Source: Stentor roeselii
Lineage: Eukaryota; Ciliophora; Heterotrichea; Heterotrichida; Stentoridae
Assembly (NCBI GenBank): GCA_006503475.1
Contig: RSEH01000097.1
Coordinates: 1-64,000, forward strand
DNA length: 64,000 nucleotides
Direction of reading: 5' to 3'
Part shown: one piece after another, positions 10,225-19,277 of the stretch
Position numbering within the stretch: the first letter of the stretch is position 1
Layout of the letters: each line of letters opens with the position of its first letter
Notes under the pieces: generated by a model
Databases searched by the model: none
Told to the model about the DNA's origin: nothing
What the model saw: only the letters and a program-made list of their open reading frames with translations
Made by a program: the position numbers and the translations under genes

Positions 10225-10974
10225 ATGAAAGTTTTCGTATTTCACTCCCCAATCAAGGAGAACCAAGAGTTTATGAAGGGGGAAGTGGACTTTTTAGCGA
10301 TATTAAAAAAACGTGATAAGACCCTGGACCTTGAATCAAGTTTATTTGAACATTTTTTTACAAGTGACATGCGAGCGAAAATCATTGACTGGATTTTTGG
10401 AGTCAGTCAAAGTGTGAAGGCTTCTGTTAAGACTTTTCATCTTTCCGTTAAAGTCCTTGATACTTTTCTTTGCAGGTCTTGCAAGTTGTCACCTGTTGAA
10501 CTTTACAAGGTCAGCGTCGCTTGTTTTGTACTTGCTTTTAAATTCGAGGAAAGTAAAAGTCTTTCCTTGGACGTTGTTAGTCAACAGATGACGAAAGGCT
10601 TTATGGATTGTTTTGAGATTCAAAGACTTGAGTGGAAGGTGCTTGATGTTATTGGCTTTGAATTGTTTGTTCCTACTTTGTTTGATTTTATTGAAGAGTT
10701 GAGGATTTTTCATGATGGACAAGCTAGATGTGCTAGGTTTTTAAGAGATGTTTGTCTTTTTGATGTACAAATCATGAGCAAAGGCGCTGCAAAGGTGGCT
10801 GAAGGCATTTTTTGGATTTGCTGTAAAGGAAAACCTCCTACTCAGGGACCGGTCGCGCTTTGTATTCAGGAGATTAAAAGATTAGTTGAAAATTTGAATT
10901 TGGAAGTATTTGAGAATTGTTTTGGTAGGTATGAAAGTGAATGGAATGAAAAAATATGGACTAAATGTATTTAA
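10225..10974 (+). CDS. Cyclin, N-terminal cyclin box
   Basis: 249 residues. The cyclin-box signature is visible at about 50-85 (MRAKIIDWIFGVSQSVK, then TFHLSVKVLDTFL), followed by helices typical of the fold (VACFVLAFKFEE, then QRLEWKVLDVIGFEL) and a second helical half. Cyclins activate cyclin-dependent kinases; the subtype (A/B-like or other) cannot be fixed from sequence alone. No destruction box is evident in the short N-terminus. The ATG at 10225 is used here; an in-frame Met at 10273 is an alternative. The gene is divergent from the giant receptor with only 21 bp between start codons, so any shared promoter must extend into coding sequence. Confidence 0.85.
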   Translation: MKVFVFHSPIKENQEFMKGEVDFLAILKKRDKTLDLESSLFEHFFTSDMRAKIIDWIFGVSQSVKASVKTFHLSVKVLDTFLCRSCKLSPVELYKVSVACFVLAFKFEESKSLSLDVVSQQMTKGFMDCFEIQRLEWKVLDVIGFELFVPTLFDFIEELRIFHDGQARCARFLRDVCLFDVQIMSKGAAKVAEGIFWICCKGKPPTQGPVALCIQEIKRLVENLNLEVFENCFGRYESEWNEKIWTKCI

Positions 10975-11083
10975 TTGTAGCTAATAAAGACTGTTAAATG
11001 ACTTCTCATAAATAATCCTCTTTTTCCAGTCTCAGAACACCCAATATTTTCCATAATGAAATTAAAATCAGTCGAAAATATTA

Positions 11084-12685
11084 ATGGGTTGCAGTAATTC
11101 TAACTTGCATAGACCAAGTAGCACGAACATCTCAGCAGAAGAACGTCTTCTGCAGTCTCACGAGCGTCAGTTGTTTTTTTCCAACAAAAAAGTCGAAGAT
11201 ATGCTCTCAACAATAGAGCAGATCAGTTTTGCTCTCGACCTTTCCAATTTTCCAGTACTTTGTCAGATGTTTAAAGTACCAGAAGGAAGTCCTTCAGGTT
11301 ATTTCCTACGAAGCTTAATGGAAAAGAAGCAGATGTCAGTTCGTTTGTTGAGACATTTAACGATTTTGCTCTCAGACAATCATAAAATTGACAAGTTTTC
11401 CTTGATTTTCGCATCGGATAAGAAGATCTTTCTGAATACGATCAGCGACCTGCTGCATGAGTCGATTGAAGTGATTCCGAGTTGTTTGGAAAATTTGGAC
11501 AGGTCGGTTTTTCTTTATGTTCAAAGGCTGAGACCGGTCGCAGATCAATATTTGAGGGAACTTCAGAGACTTTCTTTAGATGAGATAAGAGACAGGGTCT
11601 CCCAACTCTTTATATCAAGTCGAGACTTAAGGTATAAGATGTATGTCGACCTTTTACATGAAAACGCTCAGCAAGGCTTTGACTCGAAATTCGATAATTT
11701 CGCTGGAAAGGAAAAAAATCGGGAAAGAGATTGTTTTGAGATTAAGGGAAAAGAAATTCTAAGAAATGGAAAAAATCAGGAACCACCTGAAAATGGAAAA
11801 AATCAGATCAAGAATGAAAATGAAATCCAAACTACCAGTGAAAAAGAATGTTTTACTGAAAACTCTCCAAAAGAAGAAAAAATTCAAAAGAGTTTCGAAG
11901 AAATTTCTCTAAAAAATCAAGAAAAACATCTGGAAAATGAAGAACCTGAAGAAGACTCAGAAAGCATCAGTGACCAAAAAGAGGTTCTTTCAGACCTAAA
12001 GATACCCGAGTTCATAAAAATCACAGAAGAAGCACCAGCACCGACTAAAGAATACTCAGAAGAAAACTTCGAAGAAAAAATTCCAGTCATTTCTGAATCA
12101 GCGAGTCATAATGACGAGAGTCTCTTAGGCCAAATGAACGACTCTTCAATAAAACCAGCAGATTCCTTTGATGCAGTCCTCGAGGACCCGAAGCCTGAAG
12201 AACATGTGGAACCAGTCGAGTCTCTTTTGATGACATCTTCAGTCGAGTCCCCGTCGATGACCTCTCCAGTCGAAGACCTGTCGGTAACTTCTCCATTTGA
12301 TGACCATTCAAGTCAAGAAGAAAAAAGCGAGTCGAGAAATGTGGAGCCAGAGCAAAAGTCGAAAATTCCGATGAGGATGAGTTCTGGTCTTGCTTCTAAG
12401 TTGAAAGCTACTCAGGCTTTCATCAGAAGCAATACTTTAGGAAAGGAAAAGAGTTCTAATATCAATATTGGGTATTCATCGAGTTATAAACAACTGGGAC
12501 TCGCTAAAATGAAACTTTCAGGAGAAGCTGTTTCTGCTCATTCGGCTATTCCTTTGGAGTCGAGTCTTAGTGAATCTTCACTTCTTAGGTCGTCTTTTAG
12601 GTCTAGGGTTGAGGAAGGCAAGAATGAAAAAGAAACACCTCATAAGGAGTCCAAGATTGGAGTATCGAGGTTGAAGAAGAAATAA
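11084..12685 (+). CDS. Predicted N-myristoylated protein with acidic repetitive tail
   Basis: 533 residues starting MGCSNSN, a good N-myristoylation context with Cys3 as a possible palmitoylation site, which suggests membrane attachment. Residues about 15-205 look helical (EERLLQSHERQLFFSNKKVEDML through DLLHENAQQGFD) with no family I recognise. Residues about 210-430 are low-complexity Glu/Lys/Ser/Pro, and the basic C-terminus ends SRLKKK. A short degenerate duplication, MTSSVESPSMTSPVEDLSVT, lies near residue 385. It follows the cyclin by 109 bp on the same strand. Confidence 0.75.
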   Translation: MGCSNSNLHRPSSTNISAEERLLQSHERQLFFSNKKVEDMLSTIEQISFALDLSNFPVLCQMFKVPEGSPSGYFLRSLMEKKQMSVRLLRHLTILLSDNHKIDKFSLIFASDKKIFLNTISDLLHESIEVIPSCLENLDRSVFLYVQRLRPVADQYLRELQRLSLDEIRDRVSQLFISSRDLRYKMYVDLLHENAQQGFDSKFDNFAGKEKNRERDCFEIKGKEILRNGKNQEPPENGKNQIKNENEIQTTSEKECFTENSPKEEKIQKSFEEISLKNQEKHLENEEPEEDSESISDQKEVLSDLKIPEFIKITEEAPAPTKEYSEENFEEKIPVISESASHNDESLLGQMNDSSIKPADSFDAVLEDPKPEEHVEPVESLLMTSSVESPSMTSPVEDLSVTSPFDDHSSQEEKSESRNVEPEQKSKIPMRMSSGLASKLKATQAFIRSNTLGKEKSSNINIGYSSSYKQLGLAKMKLSGEAVSAHSAIPLESSLSESSLLRSSFRSRVEEGKNEKETPHKESKIGVSRLKKK

Positions 12686-12721
12686 TTAGTTTATTAGTTT
12701 TACTATTCAACAATACACTAC

Positions 12722-14110
12722 CTAGATATCATCTTCTATCATCTCATCAACAACCATTTCCAAAGTCTTTTCATCCCCTTTCTGAAACTCATAAACATAG
12801 CTTCCTCTCTTAGGATCAATCCTCCTCTTCGCAACTTCCCGAGCCGGTACAAAGCTCCCTCTAACCGCATCTCCCCGTTTACTAGCAAGAAACCTTCCCG
12901 AATCCCTGATACTGACCATGCTTTTTTCCACAGCTCCATGCCTTTCAATTTCCCTAAGTTCTTTAAAAGGTTCTAAAAATTCAAGTTCAACAACAACAAC
13001 AGAAATATCATCAATCATGACATCTTCTTCTTGACAGACCTCCAACCATCGAAACCTTGCTTCTTCAGCCAAGAGATGAGCGACAGTAGCATTTGAGGTC
13101 TAAATAAAAACTACTTTTACTGGAAATCCAGGCGATTCTGGATTTTTCTGACAAATTTTTCTAAACTTTTCAACAAAATTGATTACTTCCTGACAGTCCA
13201 TCACGTCCCAAACACCATCAGAGGCCATGACAATGAAGAGGTCGCTTCTTTTGTCGAACATGAAGCTATTGCAAACGGGAGTTGAAATTACTCCGATTTC
13301 TTTTCCGATCGAGTCGCCGATTGATCTTGACATGGCTAGGCCTGGAAGAGTTCCTACTTTTTTCCAGACTCGGTAAGGACCTACTTTTATTCCTTGGTCG
13401 TTTGTTAGTTGCTGGACTTTGCCTCCGGCTTTTTTTATTCTTTCGAGCTCTTCTCGGATGTTTGGACGCTGCTCTACTGCGAGCTTTAATGGAACTATTG
13501 AACGCCCGGGGTCTACGATTCGCTTTTGGGGAGTGTAGTCCGGGTCGGAACCGATCATTGCTAGGATTGCTTTTGAATCACCTACACTGCCTATGTGGAT
13601 TACATCGGTGATGATTAAGAGCACAGCCGTACATCCAGAAACCGAAGAATCAATAGTACTACAACTTCTAACCTTCTTATCACATTCATTAATAATCCCC
13701 TTGATATTTTCCTGACCAGCATTTCGAAAAGCATTACAATTCGCAAGAAAATAAGATTTAATCAAATCCTTCACAGTTTCCACAATTTTAACGCCATCAG
13801 TTCCATGTCCATCAAAGACGCCAGCAAGAAAAATTCCATCCTTACAAAGAATCAAAGCACCGTCTTGACATTCTTTATTAATAAGTGACCGAGGGTCAAT
13901 TCCACCCAAGATACAAGAAGAAACATTGAGATTCAGTGAATTATCAGAAAAAGTTTTGAATTCAGTGAAAACAGGCAAAGTTAAAAGAAACTTGACCCGA
14001 TCAGAGCGAATTACTTTGCCCAGCCTGTCACGTTCTTTGATGAGAATAGAGACAGCTTCAGAATAAGCCACATTTTCATTTAGACTGTTGGAAGAGAGAC
14101 AGGGTCCCAT
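12722..14110 (-). CDS. PP2C-family protein phosphatase, two exons
   Basis: 457 residues after removal of a 15-nt intron at 13100-13114 (gtagtttttatttag). Without splicing the frame stops right after FPVKVVFI; with it the frame runs on into TSNATVAHLLAEEARFRW and the C-terminal metal-binding motif DDISVVVVEL. Other PP2C landmarks: GVFDGHGTDG (metal-binding Asp), SVGDSKAIL and MASDGVWDVMD. These support an active Mg/Mn-dependent Ser/Thr phosphatase. The N-terminus MGPCLSSNS is a probable myristoylation/palmitoylation site, so membrane location is likely. The gene converges on the myristoylated 533-residue protein and lies 19 bp downstream of the NPF-motif gene's stop on the same strand. Confidence 0.93.
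13100..13114 (-). other. 15-nt intron in PP2C gene
   Basis: gtagtttttatttag on the minus strand, phase 0. The acceptor TAG is itself the in-frame stop of the unspliced message. Removal joins the two halves of the PP2C domain. Confidence 0.92.
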
Positions 14111-14129
14111 TTATATTGATGATTTTTTA

Positions 14130-15719
14130 TTAAAAACGATTTGTTATGAATGGATTCACGCCTGGATCTTGTTGGGGAAGAGGAATTGAACCTTTACCGA
14201 ATTGGTATTTCGGAGTTGATATACTCGCTTGGGATATGTTTAGGAATGGGTTGGATGAGTCTTTGTTTAATACTAGAGAAGGGTTTGATTGTTGGTAGTC
14301 TGGTGAAGGACTTTTTTGTTGTAGAAATGGGTTATCGGGGATTGGCACTGGAAGAGAAGGGGCTGCAAGACTTGAGAAGTTTGAACTGCTGAATGGTTGA
14401 AAAGGGTTTATGAAAGTTTCTGGCACTTGAGAGGGAACTGGATTTTCATTTAACCTGTTCTCTAATACAAAACCTCTGCCGATATCAGAAGAAAATGAAA
14501 GGCCATTATTTTGTTGAACTGGGTTAAAACTCTGAATCTCCTTTCCTATTTTCTCTCTTTCTTCAAACACCTGATTTTTTTCCTCTAAATCTTTCAAAGT
14601 ATTCAAACTATTTTCTCTACTTTTAACCAGATCACAGTCAATATTTAAAATTTCTTGATTTTCTTTGATTTTCTCTGATTTATCAACTGAAAAAGGAGAA
14701 AACAAGACATTCGGTCTGACTTCGAACTTTCTTTCTTGAGACTCTGGGAAAAAAGGACTCGCTGCAAGTGAAGTTGATTTATTGTCACCCCATCCTGATG
14801 AAGGCAGTTCATTACGCAGCTGAGAAATCGGAGACTCCAGTTGAAATGTTGAAATTTTAGAAGGTTCTGGAGAAGCGGATAAAAGAGGAGAGTCTTCTGG
14901 AGTGAAAAAGGAATCTGTCAAATTTGAATGCTTGTCTGATAATGATTTACAGTCTTCTGATAGAGGAGAAAAGTCTTTTGGGGACTTTGGGTCTTTTCCG
15001 TCTGATTGGATTTTTATTGGGCTTGGGACTTGCTTTGGAGGGATTGATGAGGATAAGGTGATGGAGTTTGAGTAGATTTTTCCGAGGTTTTGAGACTGGA
15101 AAAGCTTTGAGAGTTTTTGGTTTATGTCGTCGGTTTGATGCACTTGGAGATGTTTAAGCTGCTGCTTTGATCGAGGGAGCTCGGTTATTATTCCTTTTGG
15201 AAGTGAGAATGAGAGACCCAATGATTTTTTTTCCTTAAGATTTTTAAGTCCCGTAGTTTGTATAAAAAATCTTTTTTCCTTCCTACCTTCTTCATCAGAT
15301 CCTATAAATTTTCTATCTCTTTTCTGATTTTTTCTACTCCTATAATCATTCTCTTCAGATTCATCAACTTCAATAATCCTATCGTCTTTAAAATTATTTT
15401 TTTCCTTTTTCTTCAAGCTTTCTTGGTCAGTATCACTAATATCAAACTTCCTACTTCTAATCTCTTCCCTTTTACTATTCGTATCATTCGACAACCTAAG
15501 TATTTTTTCAGCATTTCTAAGAGTTTTTTTGATATCAAATTCCTGGCTCGAAACAACTCTTCTCTTTTCCCTAAAATCATCAGGACCCTTCTCCCTTCTC
15601 TTCCTCGGCAAAATATCATCAATTTCTTCAACCACAGGAACATTGATCCTCGCCTCAGGAAAGAAAATCTTCAAAAGTTTTTTAATCATGAAATTACTAA
15701 TGTTTACTAAAAACAACAT
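14130..15719 (-). CDS. Low-complexity protein with four C-terminal NPF motifs
   Basis: 529 residues from the first ATG. The second Met (MIKKLLKIFFPEARI, ATG at 15687-15689) is the better start: the first ATG would overlap the end of the SART1-like gene by 23 bp, whereas the second leaves a 7-bp gap. The N-terminal half is very charged (Lys/Arg/Asp/Glu). The C-terminal half is Ser/Pro/Asn-rich with four NPF tripeptides (NPFQPF, NPFLQQ, NPFLNIS, NPFITNRF at the very end). NPF tripeptides bind EH domains in endocytic adaptors, but NPF/FG-like sequence also occurs in nucleoporins, so both roles remain open. I recognise no folded domain. It sits between SART1 and PP2C on the same strand with minimal spacers. 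Confidence 0.7.
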   Translation of the reverse strand: MLFLVNISNFMIKKLLKIFFPEARINVPVVEEIDDILPRKRREKGPDDFREKRRVVSSQEFDIKKTLRNAEKILRLSNDTNSKREEIRSRKFDISDTDQESLKKKEKNNFKDDRIIEVDESEENDYRSRKNQKRDRKFIGSDEEGRKEKRFFIQTTGLKNLKEKKSLGLSFSLPKGIITELPRSKQQLKHLQVHQTDDINQKLSKLFQSQNLGKIYSNSITLSSSIPPKQVPSPIKIQSDGKDPKSPKDFSPLSEDCKSLSDKHSNLTDSFFTPEDSPLLSASPEPSKISTFQLESPISQLRNELPSSGWGDNKSTSLAASPFFPESQERKFEVRPNVLFSPFSVDKSEKIKENQEILNIDCDLVKSRENSLNTLKDLEEKNQVFEEREKIGKEIQSFNPVQQNNGLSFSSDIGRGFVLENRLNENPVPSQVPETFINPFQPFSSSNFSSLAAPSLPVPIPDNPFLQQKSPSPDYQQSNPSLVLNKDSSNPFLNISQASISTPKYQFGKGSIPLPQQDPGVNPFITNRF

Positions 15720-16791
15720 AATTATTCTTCGTTTTCTGCATGATACTCTTCACATGTCTAAAAGAAGAAGTTCCCAAGGCAGGGTCAAGTTTATCCGCTT
15801 TTCCTTCAGCTTTCATTTCATTTTCAATTTTTTGTATTTTTGAGAGGTTTGGCTTCTGGTTATGAAAATTGTAACATTGCATTCGAAAGGCTTGCTTTTT
15901 CGTTAAAACTCGACCTTTTTCATCGAAATGTTGAAGGTCTGGGTCGCTTGGGCCGTCTTTTTTCCTTCCGAGGAGTTTTGACTTGCCCAGGAGTTTTTTT
16001 TCTCTCATGACTTCGAGACAAGCAGCAAGTCCCCGGCCAAGAGGTCGATCATGATGTTCCCAGTCATTTTTAACATTTTTTACTGTTTCACTTGACTGGA
16101 TTCTCTCAGTTGGAAGTGATAAGAAAACCACTGAAGTACTTCCTGAATGTTTCAATGAAAGACTTGGGTCGATTTTCAGGTTCTTTGGAATTATTTTCAA
16201 GTCTTCCTCGATTTCGATGGGCATTTCTTCTTCCTGGGTCTGAGGAGTTGATTTTAATGAAGGTCTTGATAAGGAGTTGATTTTTAGCTCGAGTTCAAGT
16301 CGATCGTCTTCTTCTTGGAATTTTGGAAGTTTTCGAGTTTTTGTGAGTTTTGATTTGTTCTGGTTTTCTGATGGAGAGTCTTGTTCGGCTAGGTCGATGA
16401 TCCTGACTCTTTTTTTAGGAATTGCGAAATCAAATGGTTCTTTTTTTTCAGGGATTTTTTGAACTTTTCTTGAAGATTCAGGAACTTCTGATAAATTTTC
16501 TGAAAAAAGATTGAAACTCTCTTTTTTAGGCTCGTCGTAATGTTCTAGTCTTCCTGGGTTGTTAAGGTAAGAATGGGAATTAGCTCCTTTTTTAACCTGT
16601 TTATTTTTTACTTTTGCTCTGGCTTCTTGAAGGATTTTGGCCTTTTCTTGGTCTTGCAAGGCTAAACTAACGAGTACATCACCTTCAGAAAGAACTGAAG
16701 AGTCAGCCAGGACCAGTTCAGCGCCTTCAGAAACAGATTCAATTGAATGATTGACTAGAAAATTAGCCATACTAAAACTATTATCCTTCAT
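15697..16791 (-). CDS. SART1: SART1/Snu66-like U4/U6.U5 tri-snRNP protein
   Basis: 364 residues, shorter than animal SART1 (about 800). Family signatures: an N-terminal segment SEGDVLVSLALQDQEKAK resembling the DVLVNVNL-D-ERA region; then a linker; then LGRGLAACLEVMREKKLL; and the diagnostic C-terminal block DEKGRVLTKKQAFRMQCYNF, followed by FHNQKPNLSKIQKIENEMK. SART1/Snu66 bridges U5 and U4/U6 in the tri-snRNP and is needed for spliceosome activation, which matters in an organism with 15-nt introns. Met8 (MANFLVNHS) is an alternative start. The stop lies just upstream of the NPF gene and the start 16 bp from the BPI gene's stop, all on the minus strand. Confidence 0.85.
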   Translation of the reverse strand: MKDNSFSMANFLVNHSIESVSEGAELVLADSSVLSEGDVLVSLALQDQEKAKILQEARAKVKNKQVKKGANSHSYLNNPGRLEHYDEPKKESFNLFSENLSEVPESSRKVQKIPEKKEPFDFAIPKKRVRIIDLAEQDSPSENQNKSKLTKTRKLPKFQEEDDRLELELKINSLSRPSLKSTPQTQEEEMPIEIEEDLKIIPKNLKIDPSLSLKHSGSTSVVFLSLPTERIQSSETVKNVKNDWEHHDRPLGRGLAACLEVMREKKLLGKSKLLGRKKDGPSDPDLQHFDEKGRVLTKKQAFRMQCYNFHNQKPNLSKIQKIENEMKAEGKADKLDPALGTSSFRHVKSIMQKTKNNYVVFSKH

Positions 16792-16807
16792 AATTAATCT
16801 TAACTAA

Positions 16808-18220
16808 CTACTTCCTGAACTTCTCCCTCACCCACTTCATGATATCCAAAGAGAATCCCGCTTCAAGCAGAATAAAATGATCTCCAAGTGCCACATTGGT
16901 TGCATTGATGCTGATAAAAGGAAGATTCGGGTCCGGTATCACGATAGAACTAAGCAGAGCATTAAGGACAGGCAGCACAGTCTTAACCAACAACTGCAGA
17001 GTTTTATTCAAAACCAACATGTTAATCCCTGTCACGTCATACGCTAAAATATTATTCGGCATCTGCAAAGTCAACACATTGGCATGAATAGTAAAGTTCG
17101 ACTCACTCAGTGTCAACGATGTAAAAAGCTGCTGTAAAAGAGTAAATCCTTTTTGAATATTATTCCTTGAAATATTCACGTAAAAGTCCAGTTCGATGCC
17201 GATTTGTAAGTCAATAACTCCTTTGGGAATTGAAAAGTTTAAAGGAGTTCCCCAGTTGTTACAGGCTCGAACTCCGATTATCACTGGGTGGCCTGAACCG
17301 AACTTTTTCTTTAGACTTGGAAAGAGAAATGCAAGGCCGTCAGTCGTGAGTTGCAAGGGAAGGAAACTTGGAAGTGAAGTGATGTTCGTGTTTAAACCTG
17401 ACCAGAGAAGCGTTAGAGGGACCTCGAGAAGGTACTCGGAAAGAAGAAGCAAAAAGGGAAGATTTGAGTCTGACACTGAGGGTAATTGGATTTCAGGGAA
17501 TGGGTAAAAGATTTGCCTTTTTGGGTAGGTTAGGTATTCTGCTCGGATTGGAAGGGTTAGGTAGTTACCTTCTAATATGCTTTCATCGGTTAGACTTATG
17601 TTCAGTTGGGTTTTTAGTGGAGGGATGGGCAGCAATTTTGCGATTGAATACAACACAGGATTAAGTGAGTTTGAGAAAATTCCTGCAACAATTCCTAAGA
17701 TTGTACCCTCAATCAAAAATCTATTCGCATTAATCTCCGCTGCTATCGTTTTTGCGAATAAGTTGAATGGTACACCTAAGGTGACTATTGCATTTTTCAA
17801 CTCTATCGTGGAATTTTGACTGAGATCAGCTTGTAAAGCTCCATTTTGAGTATAGAACTCTATCTGAAGCAATATAAAGCTATTAGGAAAAGTGACATTT
17901 CCCTTTGCCTTGATCTTACCGTCCATAATCATGAAAGTGATGATTGAGTTCAATTCAGTAAAATTGAACTGAATAGTTCCAGGAGCGATGATCGAGATGG
18001 ACTCTTGTTTAAGGCTTAAGGTGTTGTTCATTTGCAAGTTGTACAGAGTGAGTTCTGTTCCGTTTTCGTTGATTGTGATGTTCTTTATCGGGATCAAGGT
18101 CAAAGAATTCTCGACCACCTTCAAAACTTCAACAAGAGCCAACTCGTTCAGACCCACCTTGAGACCTGCGAAGTCGCTCATCACGATCACTGGAAAGATA
18201 AGCACGAAGAGACTTTTCAT
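16808..18220 (-). CDS. BPI/LBP/CETP-fold secreted lipid-binding protein
   Basis: 470 residues with an N-terminal signal peptide (MKSLFVLIFPVIVMS). The pattern is that of the BPI superfamily: a first domain of alternating hydrophobic strands (LTLIPIKNITINENGTELTL), a central Pro-rich linker (LLPIPPLKTQLNI), and a second half with FLPLQLTTDGLAFLFPSLKK and LVKTVLPVLNALLSSIVIPD. Many Asn-x-Ser/Thr sites suit the secretory route. The fold forms a boomerang-shaped tubular lipid-binding protein; members bind phospholipid or lipopolysaccharide. The start codon lies at the edge of a 71-bp tandem array that occupies its whole upstream region. Confidence 0.8.
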   Translation of the reverse strand: MKSLFVLIFPVIVMSDFAGLKVGLNELALVEVLKVVENSLTLIPIKNITINENGTELTLYNLQMNNTLSLKQESISIIAPGTIQFNFTELNSIITFMIMDGKIKAKGNVTFPNSFILLQIEFYTQNGALQADLSQNSTIELKNAIVTLGVPFNLFAKTIAAEINANRFLIEGTILGIVAGIFSNSLNPVLYSIAKLLPIPPLKTQLNISLTDESILEGNYLTLPIRAEYLTYPKRQIFYPFPEIQLPSVSDSNLPFLLLLSEYLLEVPLTLLWSGLNTNITSLPSFLPLQLTTDGLAFLFPSLKKKFGSGHPVIIGVRACNNWGTPLNFSIPKGVIDLQIGIELDFYVNISRNNIQKGFTLLQQLFTSLTLSESNFTIHANVLTLQMPNNILAYDVTGINMLVLNKTLQLLVKTVLPVLNALLSSIVIPDPNLPFISINATNVALGDHFILLEAGFSLDIMKWVREKFRK

Positions 18221-18580
18221 TTATTTCACCAATGAATTGATATTCATTGTTAGAATTAGTTACTCTAGACTTACTTTGATTTTTAAGGACTTTTTACTTA
18301 TTTCACTAATGAATTGATATTGATTATTAGTTACTCTAGACTTGTATTGATTTCTAAGGACTTTTTATTTATTTCACTAATGGATTGATATTGATTATTA
18401 GTTACTCTAGACTTGAATTGATTTCTAAGGACTTTTTATTTATTTCACTAATGGATTGATATTGATTATTAGTTACTCTAGACTTGCATTGATTTCTAAG
18501 GACTTTTCATTTATTTCACTAATGAATTGATATTGATTATTAGTTACTCTATACTTACATTGATTTCTAAGGACTTTTCA
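18211..18580. repeat. 71-bp tandem repeat, about five copies, between two genes
   Basis: The landmark gactttt(t/c)a recurs at 18211, 18288, 18359, 18430, 18501 and 18572, giving spacings of 77, 71, 71, 71 and 71. The left end contains the ATG of the BPI-like gene (minus strand); two right-hand copies again contain ATGAAAAGTC on the minus strand, so the unit looks like a duplicated promoter/start region. The right end forms the last dozen codons of the four-TM gene. The middle copies are nearly identical, suggesting recent amplification or homogenisation. Confidence 0.92.
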
Positions 18581-19266
18581 TCATTCGTTCCATTAAAACT
18601 GTCAACTCCTCTTTGCTCGCCTTGTTGACTGTATTTTAAATGATAGTTATTTTTCAATCGGGCAACTCTTCTTTTTAATGAAGAGTTTTCCCATAAGAAT
18701 CCTGCAATTGAAAGAAGGCTAAAAAAACTCTGGATGATAAGAAGGATGATTCCTTCTTTTAATGATATAACATTTGAAAATTTTTCAATATTACTTAGTT
18801 TGATCCACACCCCTAACCCGATAGTAACAGCAAAAGGATGCGCAATGATAACCACTCTAAGATTATGACATAATTTCAGCAACCATTTCTCAAAATAAGA
18901 AACCTCAAGTTTTCCATTCCCTTTCGACAAAATGCGATGAGCTACAAACAACTGCAAAAAATTGATGCAGAAGTAAAAAATCAGCACAATTAAATCAACA
19001 GTAACAAAAGCAAAGAGAACTTTCCCTCCAATTTCCATATCATTCAAGCCTTCACAAATTCCTTTCGGCATTTCAAGGCTTTGACAAATTTTTGAAAACT
19101 GAGAATAGTCCATTTTCTCAGAGTCTATCATGACAGCCCTTAGTCCGAACTGAACAATTCCAGACCCGACACTGAAGAATCTCGGAACAATCAACAAAGC
19201 GACATCAAAAATAGCCATAGTGAAGATCATGAAAAATTTGAATACCAAAAAGACTTCGCATTTCAT
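18544..19266 (-). CDS. Four-TM membrane protein of unknown function
   Basis: 240 residues with hydrophobic segments at about 5-28, 82-107, 135-155 and 170-195, and a polar C-terminal tail (SLKRRVARLKNNYHLKYSQQ). I recognise no family. The loop between TM1 and TM2 contains two Cys (SKICQSLEMPKGICEGL) that could form a disulphide, as in tetraspan proteins, but the tetraspanin CCG motif is absent. The last residues (DEKSLEINVSIE) are encoded by the final copy of the 71-bp repeat. The start is 11 bp from the stop of the next gene on the same strand. Confidence 0.7.
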   Translation of the reverse strand: MKCEVFLVFKFFMIFTMAIFDVALLIVPRFFSVGSGIVQFGLRAVMIDSEKMDYSQFSKICQSLEMPKGICEGLNDMEIGGKVLFAFVTVDLIVLIFYFCINFLQLFVAHRILSKGNGKLEVSYFEKWLLKLCHNLRVVIIAHPFAVTIGLGVWIKLSNIEKFSNVISLKEGIILLIIQSFFSLLSIAGFLWENSSLKRRVARLKNNYHLKYSQQGEQRGVDSFNGTNDEKSLEINVSIE

Positions 19267-19277
19267 GTTTATTACTC

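Noticed and set aside
15687-15719. Overlap of the NPF-motif gene with the SART1 gene end, as a possible fused gene
   Set aside because: No 15/16-nt intron joins the frames; the second Met of the NPF gene removes the overlap.
18221-18543. Array of mini-introns in the 71-bp repeat
   Set aside because: GT..AG pairs occur in the unit but none has the 15/16-nt spacing, and the unit is intergenic, so it is not comparable with the array at 31.7 kb.
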